From Clostridia bacterium (GTDB lineage: Bacteria > Bacillota > Clostridia > Oscillospirales > Acutalibacteraceae): a stretch of DNA of 35,114 bases. Shown piece after piece: positions 7,974-17,252 of this stretch. The DNA lies in the NCBI GenBank assembly GCA_017449935.1, contig JAFSYP010000078.1, forward strand, positions 1 to 35,114, in the 5' to 3' direction. Every line of letters begins with the position of its first letter. Position 1 is the first letter of the stretch. The notes below the pieces were generated by a model. The model saw nothing but the letters and a program-made list of their open reading frames with translations, made no database searches and had not been told where the DNA came from. The position numbers were made by a program, and so were the translations under genes.

Positions 7974-8501
7974 TCACCGGTCGGCGAATCGCTTTTCCAG
8001 CGCGCGGATCGGAAAATACAGGACCGGCAGGAACAAAAGCGAATACAGACCGGACGGGATATAAAAAGTCAGGATCTTATACGCGGCGTCCAGATGCCCG
8101 CCGATCACGATGTCCCGCACAAAGCAGCAGCTCTCGTACAGGAACAGCGCGCCGGCGCTGAGCAGGATGGCGGTCAGAAAATTGTTGCGCATCACGTGCG
8201 TAATCAGCACGCCGCAGGTAAAGGCGACGATCGTCAGCAGTACGGCGTGAAAGTTGCCGCCGGAAGCGGACGTGCCGTCCCACAAAAGGCCTGCGAACAC
8301 GCCGTAAAACATGCCGGGCAGCTCCCGCTCGAACATCGCGACGCATACCGCGGCAGGAATCAGCGGCATGGCGCGGATCCCGAAGGCGGACGGCAGCAGA
8401 CCGACCGTGTTCTGCAGCAGGGCAACCAGCAGCAGCCCCGCCGCCAGACACAGACGGCGTATGTAAATGTTCTTGTTGTCGTATTCCTGTCTGACAATCA
8501 T
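7974..8501 (-). CDS. mreD: Rod-shape determining membrane protein MreD
   Basis: 175 residues, almost entirely hydrophobic with about five membrane helices, and the small size and Arg-rich ends typical of MreD. It bridges MreC and the MreB/RodA/PBP2 elongation complex. Sequence similarity within this family is weak, so the call rests largely on position between mreC and mrdA, plus the characteristic GLLWDGTS-like stretch near residue 70. It starts 8 bases after the mreC stop. The SD is poor (GCTGAGGC), so translational coupling to mreC is likely. Confidence 0.88.
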   Translation of the reverse strand: MIVRQEYDNKNIYIRRLCLAAGLLLVALLQNTVGLLPSAFGIRAMPLIPAAVCVAMFERELPGMFYGVFAGLLWDGTSASGGNFHAVLLTIVAFTCGVLITHVMRNNFLTAILLSAGALFLYESCCFVRDIVIGGHLDAAYKILTFYIPSGLYSLLFLPVLYFPIRALEKRFADR

Positions 8502-8509
8502 AAGCAGCC

Positions 8510-9343
8510 TCAGCCGTTGAAGTTTGTGATAACGAAAACGTCGATCAGATTTTCAAAATCCACATACGGACGAATGATCGCGTAGGACGAAATGTTCTCC
8601 GTCGCGTCCGTGATCTCCGTCACCTCGCCGATCAGCAGATCCTTGGGATAGATACCGCCCGTACCGCTGGTACAGACGATACCGCCCGGCGACATGGCCG
8701 TGGTGCGCGTCGCGCCGGCAAGACGGATCAGCCCGTCGGCCGCCATGGACGCCGTCGTTTCGATATAGCCTGCCTCGCGCGTGCGGATCTCGTACGCGCT
8801 GACGAATACGGACGGGTTCAGCAGCGTGCTGACGGTACTCTGCGTCGGGCTGACCGACGTCACCACGCCGACCAGATATTTCTCATAGATCACGGGATCG
8901 TTGACGTGGATGTCATGCAGCGACCCGCGGTTGAGCGTCATGGAGCCGTACAGATCGGACGCGTCGGACGCGATATTGGACGCCGGCTGGAACGTGTAGT
9001 CCGGATGTTCCTCTTTGATCTCCAGGAACTTTTCGTACAGCTCGACGCGCTGGCGCAGCTGTTCATAGTCCACGACCTTTTCCCGGCTCTTCGCCAGCTC
9101 CTTTTCGAGCTGCGCCGCCTGTCCCTCATAGTAAGCGGCGGAACGGAAATACAGCCGCAGCTTCCCGAGCCCCGCCGCCGCCTTTGCCGCGGCACGGTTG
9201 ACCGGCGTGAACACAAAATTCACGGCGGTGGTAAAGGGAGACTCGTTCTGCGTCGTCAGCGCGGCAAGGGCCGAGCCGCACAGCAGCACAACCAATACCG
9301 CCAAAAACGCCTTGAACGTATAGCTTTTCAAAAACTGTTTCAT
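8510..9343 (-). CDS. mreC: Cell-shape protein MreC
   Basis: 277 residues. A single N-terminal signal-anchor helix (about 9-29) is followed by a coiled coil (about 70-115), then the beta-rich extracellular MreC core with the NRGS..DI..NDPVI..YLVGVV motif (about 138-165). It forms filaments outside the membrane and activates PBP2. Its length fits the family. The ATG lies 6 bases after the mreB stop, with the SD inside the mreB end (AAAAGGTAAG). Confidence 0.95.
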   Translation of the reverse strand: MKQFLKSYTFKAFLAVLVVLLCGSALAALTTQNESPFTTAVNFVFTPVNRAAAKAAAGLGKLRLYFRSAAYYEGQAAQLEKELAKSREKVVDYEQLRQRVELYEKFLEIKEEHPDYTFQPASNIASDASDLYGSMTLNRGSLHDIHVNDPVIYEKYLVGVVTSVSPTQSTVSTLLNPSVFVSAYEIRTREAGYIETTASMAADGLIRLAGATRTTAMSPGGIVCTSGTGGIYPKDLLIGEVTEITDATENISSYAIIRPYVDFENLIDVFVITNFNG

Positions 9344-9349
9344 GCCTTC

Positions 9350-10360
<1,011 letters not shown>

Positions 10361-10385
10361 GGAGGTTCCTCCTCACGTCAGAGTA

Positions 10386-11087
10386 TTATTTATTCTTAAA
10401 ACGGAGCGTTTGCAGCACGGCGTCCACGTCGACTTCAGAAAGCTTATCCGTAGGCACAGAGCAGTTGATGCGGCAGAGCTTGTTAAGCTGCGGCTGCATG
10501 AGATAGCTGATCTGCGTCACCTCGCCCATATCATACTGCGTACGGTATGCTTCCAGTCCGTCGATGGTGACGGTGGACTCTTGCACAGAAAACTCCGGCG
10601 AGAGCTTCGCAAGCTGCTCTTCCTTATCCCGTAGCGCACCGGTCAGCGAACCGGTCATATCGGACAAGATCGTAATACGCGCGTCGGTTTCCAAATGCCG
10701 CAGGATCAGACGCTCTCTGCCGATCTGCTCCCATCCCTCCGGCATCGTCAGATAGCACCGGCGGTCTTCGACCCGGCTGCCCTCCTGCAATATCCCGGGG
10801 AACGTCACGGCGTGCGTTTCGTATTCGCCGACCTGACCGGCATACGTCGTGCCCTCCGACGTCGGCGCGGCGATCGGCTTTTTGCTGTCGCTGTCCGTCA
10901 TGATCTCCACGAGGTCGCCCTCGCTGTCGATCACCGTCACGCCGTTGGCGTCGGTCATGATGACGTGCTCCATCCCCTGCTTATCGACGATCACCGCGCC
11001 GTACGGCGAGGTGCGCTTCCCGCAGGCGGCCAGCGCGAACATCAGCGCAAAAAACGCGCAGAGGAAAACGAACGCTTTTTTGTTCAT
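10386..11087 (-). CDS. Lipoprotein of unknown function, upstream of mreB
   Basis: 233 residues. The N-terminus has Lys-rich MNKK, a hydrophobic core and the lipobox LAAC with the lipidated Cys at residue 22. The mature part has no membrane helix. It contains an early GAVIVDKQG-like strand region and a later domain (about 95-230) resembling the general fold of small secreted lipoproteins that clean or bind wall components, with no recognised catalytic motif. The ATG at 11087 is preferred over longer in-frame starts (up to 11132), because AAAGGATG precedes it and the signal peptide begins there. It sits directly before mreB in the same operon, so a role in envelope assembly is plausible but unproven. 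Confidence 0.82.
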   Translation of the reverse strand: MNKKAFVFLCAFFALMFALAACGKRTSPYGAVIVDKQGMEHVIMTDANGVTVIDSEGDLVEIMTDSDSKKPIAAPTSEGTTYAGQVGEYETHAVTFPGILQEGSRVEDRRCYLTMPEGWEQIGRERLILRHLETDARITILSDMTGSLTGALRDKEEQLAKLSPEFSVQESTVTIDGLEAYRTQYDMGEVTQISYLMQPQLNKLCRINCSVPTDKLSEVDVDAVLQTLRFKNK

Positions 11088-11125
11088 TAGTATACCCATC
11101 CTTTCGCGGACAAAACTCTGTCGGC

Positions 11126-11143
11126 GCCGCATTTCCGGCGCGG
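11126..11143 (-). terminator. Possible weak hairpin (attenuator-like) between two operon genes
   Basis: On the minus strand GCGCCG pairs with CGGCGC around a 6-base loop, in the 61-base gap between the membrane protein and the lipoprotein gene. It lacks a proper U-tract (only GTTTTG after 8 bases). It may act as a partial terminator or an mRNA processing barrier rather than a true stop. Confidence 0.3.
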
Positions 11144-11148
11144 AACGA

Positions 11149-11745
11149 TCATTTTTTTTCGCCGATCTCGACGAGCATGAACGCGCTCGTCCATAAAAAC
11201 AGCGCCAGTGCAGCGCCGAACATCAAAAAGCCGGCGGACGAGATCTGAAGGATCTCCAGCTTGACGATCGCGGAAACGATCGTGCGCAGGAAGCCCTCCT
11301 TCAGAAGCCCGAGCTGGGCGATGCTGATCGTGCCGTCCAGATACGGCGCGGCGAACGCCTTGAACGAACGGAACAGTCCCATGACCGCAAGTCCCGATAC
11401 TGCGGACAGGATCAGCGTCGGCAGTTTCTTTTTGCAGCAGATGCTCACGACCGCCGTCGCGATCCCCAAAAGCAGGATGAGCGCCAAAAAACAGCCGGAC
11501 GTGATCAGCGCGGGCATGGTCGAACGGACCTCGTCCGTCATCTGATAGTCCTTGGCCGAGCGGACCGTCGCGTTGCGGCTCAGGAACATCCTGTAAATAT
11601 CGTACAGACTGACGTCCTCGCCGACAAGGGTATCTCCGATGGTCATGCCGCCCACGATCTGCACCATCGGTGAAAAGATCGCGATGGGGATCACCGACAG
11701 CGCCAGCACGACCGCGACGACCTTAAAAACGATTACATAAACCAC
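11149..11745 (-). CDS. Four-helix membrane protein of unknown function
   Basis: 198 residues. Hydrophobic segments at about 1-30, 80-103, 107-125 and 160-190 suggest four membrane helices, with an exported or cytoplasmic loop at 35-78. No recognised family motif. The start is a GTG (11743-11745) with GGAGGAG 7 bases upstream. It lies 24 bases after glnS and upstream of the lipoprotein and mreB, so it is probably cotranscribed with them. Nothing in the sequence shows its job. Confidence 0.78.
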   Translation of the reverse strand: MVYVIVFKVVAVVLALSVIPIAIFSPMVQIVGGMTIGDTLVGEDVSLYDIYRMFLSRNATVRSAKDYQMTDEVRSTMPALITSGCFLALILLLGIATAVVSICCKKKLPTLILSAVSGLAVMGLFRSFKAFAAPYLDGTISIAQLGLLKEGFLRTIVSAIVKLEILQISSAGFLMFGAALALFLWTSAFMLVEIGEKK

Positions 11746-11769
11746 GAGAACTCTCCTCCTGTCGATGGA

Positions 11770-13413
11770 TCATTTCCATGAAGAATTGAGCGCGACCGTG
11801 CGGTTGAGCACGAGATGCTCCGGCGTGCTGTCCTTGTCGGCGCAGAAGTATCCCTGGCGCATGAACTGGAACGTGTCGCCCGGCTGCGCCGAACGCAGGC
11901 CGCCCTCCAGAAGACAGCCGTCGAGCGTGACGAGCGATTCCGGATTAAAATGCGCCTCGTAATCGTCGCCCGGATTCTCCACGTTGAACAGCCGGTCGTA
12001 CAGCCGGACCTCCGCCTTGACGCAGTCCGCGGCGCTGACCCAGTGCAGCGTGCCCTTGACCTTGCGGCCGTCGGGCGCGTTGCCGCCCTTCGTCAGCGGA
12101 TCGTATGTACAGTGCAGGCATGTCACGTTGCCGTCGCCGTCCGTTTCATAGTCCGTGCAGCGCACGAAGTACGCGCTCTTGAGACGCACCTCGTTGCCGG
12201 GGAACAGACGGAAATACTTTTTGACCGGCTCGGCCATAAAGTCGTCCTGCTCGACGAAGATCTCGCGCGAGAACGTCACCTCGCGCGTGCCCATTTCGGG
12301 ATGGTCGGGATGGTTCTCGACGGTGAGCGTCTCGGTCTTGCCTTCGGGATAGTTGTCGATGACGACCTTCAGCGGACGCAGCACCGCCATCGCACGCGGC
12401 GCGCTGTCGCCCAGCGCGTCCCGCACGCACGCCTCCAGCAGACCGTAGTCCACGACGCTGTTGGCCTTCGACACGCCGACGCGCTCGATGAAATCGCGCA
12501 CCGCGCTTGCCGGATAGCCGCGGCGGCGGATGCCGCACAGCGTCACCATGCGCGGATCGTCCCAGCCGGACACAATCCCGCGCTCGACCATTTCCAGACA
12601 CTTTCTCTTGCTGGTCACGCAGTAGTTCAGATTCAGCCGCGCAAACTCGATCTGGCGCGGCGGCTCCTTGAAGCCGATCTGCTCGATCACCCAGTTGTAC
12701 AGCGGGCGGTGATTTTCAAATTCCAGCGAGCAAAGCGAGTACGTCACGCCCTCGCGCGCGTCCGAAAGCGGGTGTGCAAAGTCGTACATCGGATAGACGC
12801 ACCATTTGTCGCCGGTCTGGTGATGCGTGACGTGCGCGATGCGGTAGATGACCGGGTCGCGCATGTTGATGTTGGGCGACGCCATGTCGATCTTGGCGCG
12901 CAGCACCTTGCTGCCGTCCGGGAACTCGCCGGCGGTCATACGGCGAAACAGATCGAGATTCTCCTCGACGCTGCGCTCGCGGTAGGGGCTGTTTTTGCCC
13001 GGCTCTGTAAGCGTGCCGCGGTATTCGCGGATCTCCTCCTGCGACAGGTCGCACACGTACGCCTTGCCTTTTTCGATCAGCTTGATCGCGCAGTCGTAAA
13101 TGAAATCGAAATAGCTCGACGCATACAGGCACTTGTTCCAGTGAAAGCCCAGCCAGCGGATGTCCTCCTGGATTGCCTCGACGTACTCCACGTCCTCCTT
13201 GGAGGGGTTCGTGTCGTCCAGGCGCAGATTACATTCGCCGCCGTATTTTTCCGCCGTCAAAAAGTCGATGCAGATCGCCTTGGCGTGGCCGATATGCAGA
13301 TAGCCGTTCGGCTCCGGCGGAAAACGCGTCTGGATACGGGAATTGACGCCCGCGGCCAGATCCTCGTCGATAAAATCATATATAAAGTTGGAAGGGGCTT
13401 TGACTTCGTCCAT
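11770..13413 (-). CDS. glnS: Glutaminyl-tRNA synthetase
   Basis: 547 residues, the usual GlnRS length. Charges tRNA-Gln directly. A class I catalytic core has the HIGH motif at 40-43 (PPEPNGYLHIGHAKA) and a KMSKS equivalent at about 266-270 (VTSKR; Thr replaces the usual Met). GWDDPRM follows it, as in GlnRS. Two C-terminal beta-barrel anticodon-binding domains follow (about 340-547). Many Firmicutes lack GlnRS and use GatCAB transamidation, so its presence is informative. It was probably gained by transfer in an ancestor. It starts just after gltX (20 bases), with AAAGGAAG upstream. Confidence 0.96.
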   Translation of the reverse strand: MDEVKAPSNFIYDFIDEDLAAGVNSRIQTRFPPEPNGYLHIGHAKAICIDFLTAEKYGGECNLRLDDTNPSKEDVEYVEAIQEDIRWLGFHWNKCLYASSYFDFIYDCAIKLIEKGKAYVCDLSQEEIREYRGTLTEPGKNSPYRERSVEENLDLFRRMTAGEFPDGSKVLRAKIDMASPNINMRDPVIYRIAHVTHHQTGDKWCVYPMYDFAHPLSDAREGVTYSLCSLEFENHRPLYNWVIEQIGFKEPPRQIEFARLNLNYCVTSKRKCLEMVERGIVSGWDDPRMVTLCGIRRRGYPASAVRDFIERVGVSKANSVVDYGLLEACVRDALGDSAPRAMAVLRPLKVVIDNYPEGKTETLTVENHPDHPEMGTREVTFSREIFVEQDDFMAEPVKKYFRLFPGNEVRLKSAYFVRCTDYETDGDGNVTCLHCTYDPLTKGGNAPDGRKVKGTLHWVSAADCVKAEVRLYDRLFNVENPGDDYEAHFNPESLVTLDGCLLEGGLRSAQPGDTFQFMRQGYFCADKDSTPEHLVLNRTVALNSSWK

Positions 13414-13433
13414 GAGAAACTATACTTCCTTTC

Positions 13434-15101
13434 TTACTGTTCGTAAACCGCCAGAGCTTCCGCGATGCGCGCGCGCACCCTCGCTTCGCCCAGCACGCCG
13501 AGGATCGCGTGCAGATCGGGCGTGTTCCGGCGGCCGGTGACCGCCACGCGGATGACCGTGGACACGTCGCCCACATGGCCGCGGTAAGCGTCGGGGTTCT
13601 TTTTATATTCCTTGACGTTGGGCGTGTAGCCGAGCGGTTCGCACAGATCCTTGATCCTTCCGAACCACGCGTCCTTGTCGTCCGCCGCGTCGTAAACCTT
13701 TTCCCACGCGCGCAGGATCTGCGATGCGTCCGCGTTCGAGAGGTTGTCCGGCAGCGCGTAATCCGGCTCGAACAGCGCGTCGTACAGATAGGACACGCTG
13801 CCTTGCACCTCGGACCAGACGGAGATGTCCTTGCGCGGCTTCGCCGTGCCGCGGTCGATGGACAGCACGCGCGTCAGATACGCCGTGTCGGCGCTGATGA
13901 CCGCGTAAAAATCGGGATCGTACCGCTTCGCCCACTCGAGCGTATACCGCGCGACCGTCTCGCCGTCCATGCGGGAGATGACGTTTTTGCTCACGTCGCG
14001 CAGCTTCACCAGATCGAACAGCGCGCCGCTCTGGCTCATCTTTTTGAACGAGAACGGGAAATCATACAGCGACGATGCGGGATTCGCGCGCCGCCAGTCC
14101 TCGAAGTTGGAATTGATGAGCGTCAGCAGGTATTCCTGCACCGCTTCCTTCGGAAAGCCTTCCTCGACGAAATAACTGACCGCCGCCTCGGGGTCCTTGC
14201 GCTTGGAGAGCTTGCGCTTGCCGCCGGTCTCCTCGTCTTCCTTCATCACGGGCGCGACGTGCACGTATTTGACCGGCCGGAAGCCGCACGCGCGGAACAG
14301 CGCCATATGCAGCGGCACCGACGCGATCCACTCGTCGCCGCGGATGACGTGCGTGACGCGCATGAAGTGGTCGTCGCACGCGTGCGCGAAGTGATAGGTC
14401 GGGATGCCGTCCGTCTTCAAAAGCACGGCGTCGGTGATGTTTTCCGGCATTTCGATCTTGCCGCGGATCTGATCGTCAAAGGTGAATTTGCGGTTTTCGT
14501 CGCCGGCGCTGCGCAGACGCAGCACGTACGGCGCGCCGCTGCGGAGCTTCTCTTCCTGCTGCGCGAACGTCAGATTGCGGCACGCGGCCCATTCGCCGAA
14601 GTAGCCCTTGATCAGCGTGCCGGCCGCCTCCTGCTTTTCGCGCAGGGCGGTCAACTCCTCCTCGGTGCAGAAGCACGGATAGGCCAGCCCCTCCTGCACC
14701 AGCTTCTTGGCGACCACATGATAGATCGCGGCGCGGCAGCTCTGCACATACGGACCGTAATCGCCCTTCTCGGTCCCGAAGCCCGTCACGCCCTCGTCAA
14801 AGTCGACGCCGAACGCGCGGAACCCCTCTATGATCCCGGACACGCCGTCCGCGATCTCACGCTTTTTGTCCGTGTCCTCGATACGCAAAAAGCTCACGCC
14901 GCCCGACGACTTCGCCGCCAGCACGTCCACGAACGCCGAGAACAGTCCGCCGATATGCAGAAAGCCGGTCGGACTGGGCGCGAAACGCGTCACCTTCGCG
15001 CCTTCGGGAAGGGCGCGCTGCGGAAACCGCCGCTCCAGATCCTCTACCGTTTCGGTCACATCGGGGAATAAAAGCTCTGCCAATTTCTGATTGTCGTCCA
15101 C
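13434..15101 (-). CDS. gltX: Glutamyl-tRNA synthetase
   Basis: 555 residues. Attaches Glu to tRNA-Glu. The Rossmann core carries the HIGH variant HIGG at 49-52 (FAPSPTGFLHIGG) and KLSKR at 297-301, then a helical anticodon-binding domain. About 35 residues precede the FAPSPTG motif (ending RFPQRALPEGAKVTR). Such an N-terminal extension is familiar from one clostridial GluRS type. Because a GlnRS gene follows, this enzyme is likely discriminating (Glu only), but the tRNA specificity cannot be read with certainty. The start is GTG (15099-15101) with AAGGAG 8 bases upstream. It is the first gene of the long operon and sits behind a good promoter. Confidence 0.95.
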   Translation of the reverse strand: MDDNQKLAELLFPDVTETVEDLERRFPQRALPEGAKVTRFAPSPTGFLHIGGLFSAFVDVLAAKSSGGVSFLRIEDTDKKREIADGVSGIIEGFRAFGVDFDEGVTGFGTEKGDYGPYVQSCRAAIYHVVAKKLVQEGLAYPCFCTEEELTALREKQEAAGTLIKGYFGEWAACRNLTFAQQEEKLRSGAPYVLRLRSAGDENRKFTFDDQIRGKIEMPENITDAVLLKTDGIPTYHFAHACDDHFMRVTHVIRGDEWIASVPLHMALFRACGFRPVKYVHVAPVMKEDEETGGKRKLSKRKDPEAAVSYFVEEGFPKEAVQEYLLTLINSNFEDWRRANPASSLYDFPFSFKKMSQSGALFDLVKLRDVSKNVISRMDGETVARYTLEWAKRYDPDFYAVISADTAYLTRVLSIDRGTAKPRKDISVWSEVQGSVSYLYDALFEPDYALPDNLSNADASQILRAWEKVYDAADDKDAWFGRIKDLCEPLGYTPNVKEYKKNPDAYRGHVGDVSTVIRVAVTGRRNTPDLHAILGVLGEARVRARIAEALAVYEQ

Positions 15102-15153
15102 GTCTTACACTCCTTAGCCATATGAATCCCATTATTACAAGATACCATTCTCT

Positions 15154-15182
15154 ATTATGACAGAATTCTGCCGTCGGCGCAA
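15154..15182 (-). promoter_or_regulatory. Promoter of gltX and the long mre operon
   Basis: On the minus strand: -35 TTGCGC (15177-15182), 17-base spacer, -10 CATAAT (15154-15159). The -10 is about 50 bases upstream of the gltX GTG. The spacer contains the perfect 10-bp palindrome CAGAATTCTG (15161-15170), which might be an operator. Confidence 0.75.
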
Positions 15183-15224
15183 GAGAAAAATGAAAATTTC
15201 ACAAAATTTTTTCGGTTAGGACGC

Positions 15225-15253
15225 AAAAAAACCGACACACTAAGCGTGTATCG
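15225..15253 (-). terminator. Minus-strand terminator upstream of gltX
   Basis: On the minus strand CCGA.ACAC pairs with GTGT.TCGG (one mismatch, 5-base loop) and is followed by a run of seven T. It would end minus-strand transcripts that come from the VTT/CorA group. It lies across the SD region of the doubtful + strand ORF at 15265, about 340 bases past the end of the VTT gene. Confidence 0.75.
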
Positions 15254-15264
15254 GAGGGATCGTT

Positions 15265-15627
15265 ATGTGGGACGAAGCCGCGCTGCGCGAATGGCTGCAA
15301 AAATCGACGACGCACTGCGCGCTGTTTTTAACGCGGGACGGCCGCGGCAAAGCCGTCGTGCTTCGCGCCGATTCCGACGGCGTACCTGTCCCCTGCCGCA
15401 TCGCGCAAACCGAAAAAAGCGCCCTGCGCAGTATGCGCGCCCTGTTTTGGAAAACGGCAGATCCGGCCGTACAGAAAACGACGGTCGCGTTCGCTGCACA
15501 GCTGTGGCCTGCGGCAATGCTCGCGGGGCTTGTCGGCGGCGCCGTCACGTTCTCTTCGCTCGACCCCGCGCTCGGCGACGTCGCGCTGCTTTATTCGGGC
15601 TCGCTGCGCACCTCGCCGCCCGTCTGA
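15265..15627 (+). CDS. Doubtful small ORF, 120 residues, tail-to-tail with the VTT gene
   Basis: An ATG with a strong SD (GGAGGG, 6 bases spacing) opens a 120-residue frame. It has a mixed polar N-terminal half (MWDEAALREWLQKS...) and a hydrophobic segment near 78-95 that could be one membrane helix. No family is recognised. Against it: no promoter is seen upstream, the SD overlaps a minus-strand terminator stem, and its last 37 bases overlap the end of the opposite-strand VTT gene. It may be a small orphan membrane-associated protein, or chance coding opposite the 3' untranslated region of the VTT transcript. Confidence 0.45.
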   Translation: MWDEAALREWLQKSTTHCALFLTRDGRGKAVVLRADSDGVPVPCRIAQTEKSALRSMRALFWKTADPAVQKTTVAFAAQLWPAAMLAGLVGGAVTFSSLDPALGDVALLYSGSLRTSPPV

Positions 15628-16283
15628 CTCTGTTTCTTTTTGCGCGCCGCGTTCACGGCAAAGACGATCAGCGCGATCGGCACGGCGCAAAGGACGGCGA
15701 TCAGGATGTATTTCATGGGGATCAGCTCATAGATCCCGTAGCCGAGTATCGTCAGCGCGATCACGCGCGGCAGGATGCCGCACAGGGACATGAGAAAATA
15801 GGACGGGAACGGAAAGTCGGACGCGCCGAAGAACAGCGATCCGAAGTCGATCGGGAACGACGCGAAGCGCAGCAGGAACACAAACGCGAAGCGTCCGCGG
15901 CTCCTGAACTTTTCGAGTGTGGCGTAACCCTTTTTGTCCCGCAGGAGCTTGTCCACCTTCTCGCCGCCGAGGAATCGGCCGAACAGGTACGAGAGCGTCA
16001 CCTCCAGCGCGATCCCGACACAGTTGAGCGCCAGCGCGACAGGCGTCGAAAACGCCATGCCGACCGAGATATAGATCATAGACGCCGGGATCACAAAGAC
16101 CAGCGCCTTGACGGCGTACACGCCCAGCACGATCCCGGCCGCCGCCCAGACGGACGGCGCTTTCGCGATCAGCGCGCGCACGTCCAGATCCTTGAGCGTG
16201 CTGTAATTGCAGACGATCACGATAAACAGCGCGACGGGCAGCAGGATCTTCAGCGCCGTCAGCGCGTATTTTTTTGCCTTCAT
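15591..16283 (-). CDS. TVP38/TMEM64 (VTT-domain) membrane protein
   Basis: 230 residues with about six hydrophobic segments and the VTT-domain pattern. After helix two comes a re-entrant-like stretch VFVIPASMIYISVGMAF (about 62-78). GRFLGGEKVDKLL follows (about 102-114), then FVFLLRFASFPIDFGSLFFGAS (about 133-154), typical of DedA/VTT proteins. Family members are linked to phospholipid scrambling, lipid-carrier recycling or membrane homeostasis. The specific role here is not known. The last 20 residues are a charged cytoplasmic tail. The ATG is 16 bases after the corA stop, with GGAG 8 bases upstream. Confidence 0.87.
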   Translation of the reverse strand: MKAKKYALTALKILLPVALFIVIVCNYSTLKDLDVRALIAKAPSVWAAAGIVLGVYAVKALVFVIPASMIYISVGMAFSTPVALALNCVGIALEVTLSYLFGRFLGGEKVDKLLRDKKGYATLEKFRSRGRFAFVFLLRFASFPIDFGSLFFGASDFPFPSYFLMSLCGILPRVIALTILGYGIYELIPMKYILIAVLCAVPIALIVFAVNAARKKKQSQTGGEVRSEPE

Positions 16284-16299
16284 GCCTTCCTCTCCCGGT

Positions 16300-17226
16300 T
16301 TAAAACCACTTGCGTTTCTTACCGATCCACGTCAGCGCCGCCACGACGAGGACCGACAGCAGGATCACATAGATGTAGCCGTACTTCCACGCGAATTCCG
16401 GCATATACTGAAAGTTCATCCCGTACCAGCCGACGATGATCGTCAGCGGGAAGAAGATCGTCGTGATGACGGTGAAGATCTTCATGGAGTGGTTCAGCTG
16501 CAGATCCAAAGACGCGGTGTACGCGTCCTGCAGATGCTCCGCGGTGCGGCTGAGCGAATCGACGTCCTCGCGCAGACGCGTGACCTTCGCGGAGATATTG
16601 GTGACGCCCATGAGGTTGTCCGGGTCGAAAATGTCGTTGTCGTTTTCCTCGACCGCTTCGGTGATGTCCAGAAGCTGGTCGTAGTAATTGTGCGTGTGCA
16701 GCAGGTTTTTTTTCAGCTGCAGCAGTTCGAGGTTGACCTCTTTGTCCGCGCGGTTGTCGATCACCTGTTCCTCCAGCTGCGCCAGGCGGTAACTGGTCCT
16801 TTCGATAAACGCGCTGTCATTCTGGACCAGCGCTTCGAGGAACGCGCTGAGCAGCCGTTCGGCAGAGGGCGTTCCGGCGCCGGTGCGCTGCACGGCGGCG
16901 CGGAATTTTTCGCGTGTGGAGCCGTCGCGGTCCTCGATGTCCACCACCAGCATCAGATCGCGCCGCAGATACAGCGCGACGCAGTCGTCGTCGCCTTCGG
17001 GCGAAACGATGCGCAGCTCCGTGAACGTATAGTCGTCATAGACCTCCACGCCGGAACGGAACAGCGCGTTCGCCGTACGGCACGCCTCCACGGTCGACGG
17101 CGCGAACCGCAGCGTCTGCTGCATTTTCTCCAGCGTCTCGCAGTCCACAAAGCCGGCCGTCAGCACGCCTTCGCACATCTCTTCCGCGCGGATCTCCCGC
17201 ACGCCGTCACGGATCTGATAGAACAT
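16300..17226 (-). CDS. corA: CorA-family magnesium/divalent cation channel
   Basis: 308 residues. A long soluble funnel domain with alpha-helical stalk (about 1-245) is followed by two closing membrane helices. The signature YGMNF is at 268-272 (Gly-Met-Asn filter at 269-271) and a basic tail GKKRKWF ends the protein. It assembles as a pentamer and takes up Mg2+ or related ions. The frame is open upstream to 17532 inside the neighbouring gene, but the real start is ATG 17224-17226, preceded by AAGGAG with 9-base spacing. It is 26 bases after the permease gene stop. Mg2+ versus Co2+/Ni2+ cannot be resolved. Confidence 0.95.
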   Translation of the reverse strand: MFYQIRDGVREIRAEEMCEGVLTAGFVDCETLEKMQQTLRFAPSTVEACRTANALFRSGVEVYDDYTFTELRIVSPEGDDDCVALYLRRDLMLVVDIEDRDGSTREKFRAAVQRTGAGTPSAERLLSAFLEALVQNDSAFIERTSYRLAQLEEQVIDNRADKEVNLELLQLKKNLLHTHNYYDQLLDITEAVEENDNDIFDPDNLMGVTNISAKVTRLREDVDSLSRTAEHLQDAYTASLDLQLNHSMKIFTVITTIFFPLTIIVGWYGMNFQYMPEFAWKYGYIYVILLSVLVVAALTWIGKKRKWF

Positions 17227-17252
17227 AGTCGAAGTCTCCTTTAAGGTTGTCT

